Program-made: the position numbers and the translations under genes
Shown: piece by piece, positions 40,932 to 43,078 of the stretch
Layout: the number at the start of each line of letters is the position of its first letter
Position numbering within the stretch: position 1 is the first letter of the stretch
Origin: Burkholderiaceae bacterium
GTDB lineage: Bacteria; Pseudomonadota; Gammaproteobacteria; Burkholderiales; Burkholderiaceae
Assembly (NCBI GenBank): GCA_947449305.1
Contig: CANFRA010000009.1
Span: 1 to 43,078 of the forward strand
Length of the DNA: 43,078 bases
Direction of reading: 5' to 3'
Notes under the pieces: generated by a model
Told to the model about the DNA's origin: nothing
Seen by the model: only the letters and a program-made list of their open reading frames with translations
Database searches by the model: none

Positions 40932-42650
40932 TTATTCCGGGATTACTTCGTAAAGACGTAGACGTTCATCACGGTCAGCTGCACGACGGTCTTCCCAAAG
41001 TAATTGCAGTTTTTTATTATTAAGCTTTGCGTATGCTTTGGCTTCAGATTGATTATGGGTCAACATCCACGGGCAATTAGAGTCATCACGCAACGAGAGC
41101 TTTGTGAAATAGCTAAAAGAGGCAAGTTGGGCATCGCCGAGATTACTCGTATTAATACAGCCAGCGCCAGATGGCACAACTTGCACAAGACGCGCAGCCA
41201 CTTGACGATAGGTTTTAGCATAGTTAATGGTTGGTAACCACAGAGTCATCAATAGCACCCACATCAAGGTTGTGCCAGATGCAGAGATGATGAGGCAGCG
41301 CCAGATTTCCTTAGGGGCGCGAGAGGTTCTCCAGCGCACAATGGCAAGCCATGCACCAGTAATCGCCATTGCTATAAAAAGGGCGAGGTAGTTAAACTGA
41401 AATTCAAATCCCGGGAGCAAGCGCGCTAAGTTTGCAGCGGTTGATGCTGGATAGCCTGTTACTTTTGCCAACCAAATAATCCAAATAGCAATAGCAATGA
41501 TGGTGAAGCTAAACATCGCAAACCAATCAATAAAGCTAATCATGCTACGTTTTAAAATAGGTAGGCTAAATGCAGCAATAATCGATAGACCCGGAATCAA
41601 AATCATCAAATCATGTTCGTTAGCTTCTAAGCGGAACAAAACATAAATCAAGCCGCCAATAAACAAGCTTAGCGGAATGCAAAGATGGGGCGCGCGCCAT
41701 GCACCAGCCTCTTTAACTCGACCCCAGTGGGTTAATGAGATGATTGCAAGAGGCCAAACAGGCCAAGCATAGGCCCAAAAATTTACGCTTAAAAAGCCAA
41801 GAGATTCGATTGAGGGGGTGGCCCGCATTTCTGGGATATTGCGCCAGCCTTCTTCAGCGATATGGCGTAGATTAGCCGGGAGATCGGCCAAATACCAAAC
41901 GATGGGCCAAATAGCAAAACCGATTAAGCCCAACGCACTACTGGTTAATGTCCAACGAAAACGCAGTTTGGCATTGCTAGCTAGAACAGCAATGATGGTG
42001 GAGCTAACGATGATTAAGCTTAGAGTGAGATTACTGGAGAGAGCAACAATCGTGATGCCGAGACCAGTCCATAAGCCACCTTGCCATGGCTTATCTAAGC
42101 CACGCACAGTACCGTAGAGCACGATACTAATGCCCATGAGTTGAGCCATCATTGGTGTAGTTTCATGAGCCCGTTGAGCTAGACCAACGCAAGCTAAGAA
42201 GATGAGTAGTGCGCCATCGGCTAAGGTCATGCCATAGCTCTTCAAGTCTGGTTGACCGCCAACAGCAAGTGCCATGGGTTGTACTTCACGACGACGTCCT
42301 AGAAGATAGGTGGCATACCAGATCGCTAAAGCAGCAGAGAAAAAGCAAATAGCAGAATACAAGCGAGCAGCATTAGCAGCGCCAATCCAGGATCCAAATA
42401 ATTCAATGAGAGTGGCGCCCATCCAATAGGGCAGTGGCGCACCTAAAGAAATATCACGACCAGCAATGTGCGGAACAACCCAGTCGATTGAGTTACCGCG
42501 GAATAAGGTCCACATGCCACCAAAGCCAACCGCATCTTCATTCTTCCAAGGATCTCGAAAGAAAAGGCCAGCAAAACCATAAATCAGTGTCAACGCAAAA
42601 ATAATAATGCGTGGAATGGATTTAGTGGCAGCGGCGGTAAGTTTGACCAT
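40932..42650 (-). CDS. GT39/ArnT-like membrane glycosyltransferase
   Basis: A 572-residue GT-C fold membrane protein with about eleven helices and a C-terminal periplasmic domain (from about residue 470). The first periplasmic loop has WKNEDAVGFGGMWTLF, with acidic residues Glu38-Asp39 at the site of the catalytic Asp/Glu pair of the PMT/ArnT family. Such enzymes move a sugar from a polyprenyl-phosphate donor to protein, lipid A or another acceptor. The gene is followed directly by the MATE exporter (GTG). Acceptor and donor unknown. ATG 42650 starts the protein. Confidence 0.82.
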   Translation of the reverse strand: MVKLTAAATKSIPRIIIFALTLIYGFAGLFFRDPWKNEDAVGFGGMWTLFRGNSIDWVVPHIAGRDISLGAPLPYWMGATLIELFGSWIGAANAARLYSAICFFSAALAIWYATYLLGRRREVQPMALAVGGQPDLKSYGMTLADGALLIFLACVGLAQRAHETTPMMAQLMGISIVLYGTVRGLDKPWQGGLWTGLGITIVALSSNLTLSLIIVSSTIIAVLASNAKLRFRWTLTSSALGLIGFAIWPIVWYLADLPANLRHIAEEGWRNIPEMRATPSIESLGFLSVNFWAYAWPVWPLAIISLTHWGRVKEAGAWRAPHLCIPLSLFIGGLIYVLFRLEANEHDLMILIPGLSIIAAFSLPILKRSMISFIDWFAMFSFTIIAIAIWIIWLAKVTGYPASTAANLARLLPGFEFQFNYLALFIAMAITGAWLAIVRWRTSRAPKEIWRCLIISASGTTLMWVLLMTLWLPTINYAKTYRQVAARLVQVVPSGAGCINTSNLGDAQLASFSYFTKLSLRDDSNCPWMLTHNQSEAKAYAKLNNKKLQLLWEDRRAADRDERLRLYEVIPE

Positions 42651-42678
42651 GGACTCTAATTAAGCAAAAACAAAAAAT

Positions 42679-42702
42679 AAAAAAGGCAGCAAACGCTGCC
42701 TT
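42679..42702 (-). terminator. Rho-independent terminator after rpmE2
   Basis: On the minus strand AAGGCAGC pairs with GCTGCCTT around GTTT, followed by a T-rich run. It separates rpmE2 from the glycosyltransferase gene 29 bases away. Confidence 0.85.
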
Positions 42703-42751
42703 GATTATCTCGCAGAGAAGGTATTTCACATACCCTGCGAATTGAAGTGAA

Positions 42752-43078
42752 TTAAGCCTTCTTCTTAGCGGCTGGCTTTGCAGCAGCTTTAGCTTCTGCA
42801 GCTGCAGCCTTTTTCTCGGCTGTTTTAGCAGCGCCATCACCGGTAGCCTTAGCAACAGCTTTAGTACCGAATTTCTGACGGAATTTCTCAACACGACCAG
42901 CGGTATCCATAATCTTCTGGGTACCAGTGTAGAAAGGGTGTGATTCTGATGATGTCTCGATCTTGGCCAATGGATACTCATTGCCATCTTCCCACTTGAT
43001 TTTCTCTCTAGTGTTCATTGTGGAGCGAGTCTTGAAGCTGAAGTTGTTTGAAACGTCTACAAAGACGATTTCACGATA
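42752..43078 (-). CDS. rpmE2: 50S ribosomal protein L31 type B, Ala/Lys-extended (5' end missing)
   Basis: The frame is open to the right edge, so the first residues (about 8, by homology) are missing. Visible is [59 protein letters not shown] type B L31 (shown in pieces here: [34 protein letters not shown]), lacking the zinc cysteines of type A. An ATG at 43018 is internal to the conserved core and is not the start. After the core (ending [10 protein letters not shown]) comes a tail of about 35 residues of Ala and Lys ([21 protein letters not shown]). Terminator at 42702. It replaces zinc-type L31 in low zinc in many bacteria. Confidence 0.93.
   Translation of the reverse strand, partial: YREIVFVDVSNNFSFKTRSTMNTREKIKWEDGNEYPLAKIETSSESHPFYTGTQKIMDTAGRVEKFRQKFGTKAVAKATGDGAAKTAEKKAAAAEAKAAAKPAAKKKA

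Noticed and set aside
42622..42987. 121-codon minus-strand open frame overlapping rpmE2
   Set aside because: It is a frame-shifted shadow of the L31 gene and of its terminator.
1..43078. CRISPR array, tRNA genes, transposons, prophage
   Set aside because: I looked for regularly spaced repeats, cloverleaf-like spacers and transposase motifs and saw none.

Overview
The window looks like the chromosome of a betaproteobacterium of the Burkholderiaceae, most probably Polynucleobacter or a close relative (inference from gene content, moderate GC by eye and A+T-rich spacers; no 16S or other marker is present). The main pointers are five TctC/Bug-type periplasmic receptors, a small Hc1-like histone, a phasin-like protein, a type B ribosomal protein L31, and a lactate-oxidase/DUF4239 gene pair. 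Coding density is high. No gap between genes exceeds about 200 bases, and I see no tRNA, rRNA, CRISPR array, transposase or prophage gene.

Layout. 1-2564 (mostly minus): a cytochrome b561 cut by the window edge, with a clear Fur box in front; a 62-residue unknown; a DUF4239-like membrane protein that seems to start at ATT; and an FMN-dependent alpha-hydroxy-acid dehydrogenase. 2708-9676: two EamA transporters, a class V aminotransferase, small Ala/Lys-rich proteins, an ADP-dependent NAD(P)HX dehydratase, a metallo-beta-lactamase/beta-CASP protein and a family 3 solute-binding protein. 9874-15037: a LOG-family protein, a potassium-channel-like protein with an altered filter, an HI0933-type flavoprotein, TerC, a Bug receptor and a phasin-like protein. 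15035-18133 (minus): a four-gene operon of Bug receptor, four-domain rhodanese protein, small lipoprotein and TIGR02450 protein. 18293-22902: Hc1-like histone, cupin, SelD, a RhlE-type helicase, YbgC, a GNAT enzyme and a secreted two-repeat protein.

22970-25678 is an oxyanion locus: a TupA-type receptor, a divergent ModE-like regulator fused to a ligand-binding domain, and ModA, with no permease or ATPase nearby. 25773-27989 is a Fur-controlled feoAB operon. 28060-35557 is a catabolic/uptake region: two FAH-family hydrolases, three more Bug receptors, an apparently exported class II aldolase-fold protein followed by a cytochrome c, a SemiSWEET and a lipoprotein alpha/beta hydrolase. 35684-39511 is a row of four lipoproteins: a COG3014-like protein, YcfL, LpoB and a second LpoB/CsgG-like protein. 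The window ends (minus) with rpmE2, a GT39-type glycosyltransferase and a MATE exporter.

The best candidates for undescribed systems are the Bug receptor/exported aldolase/cytochrome c operon (29030-31224) and the four-lipoprotein cluster (35684-39511). The ATT-initiated DUF4239 gene, the four-rhodanese protein with one catalytic cysteine, and the orphan Tup/ModE/ModA locus also deserve a second look. All family names come from reading motifs in the translated sequence; no database search was run.
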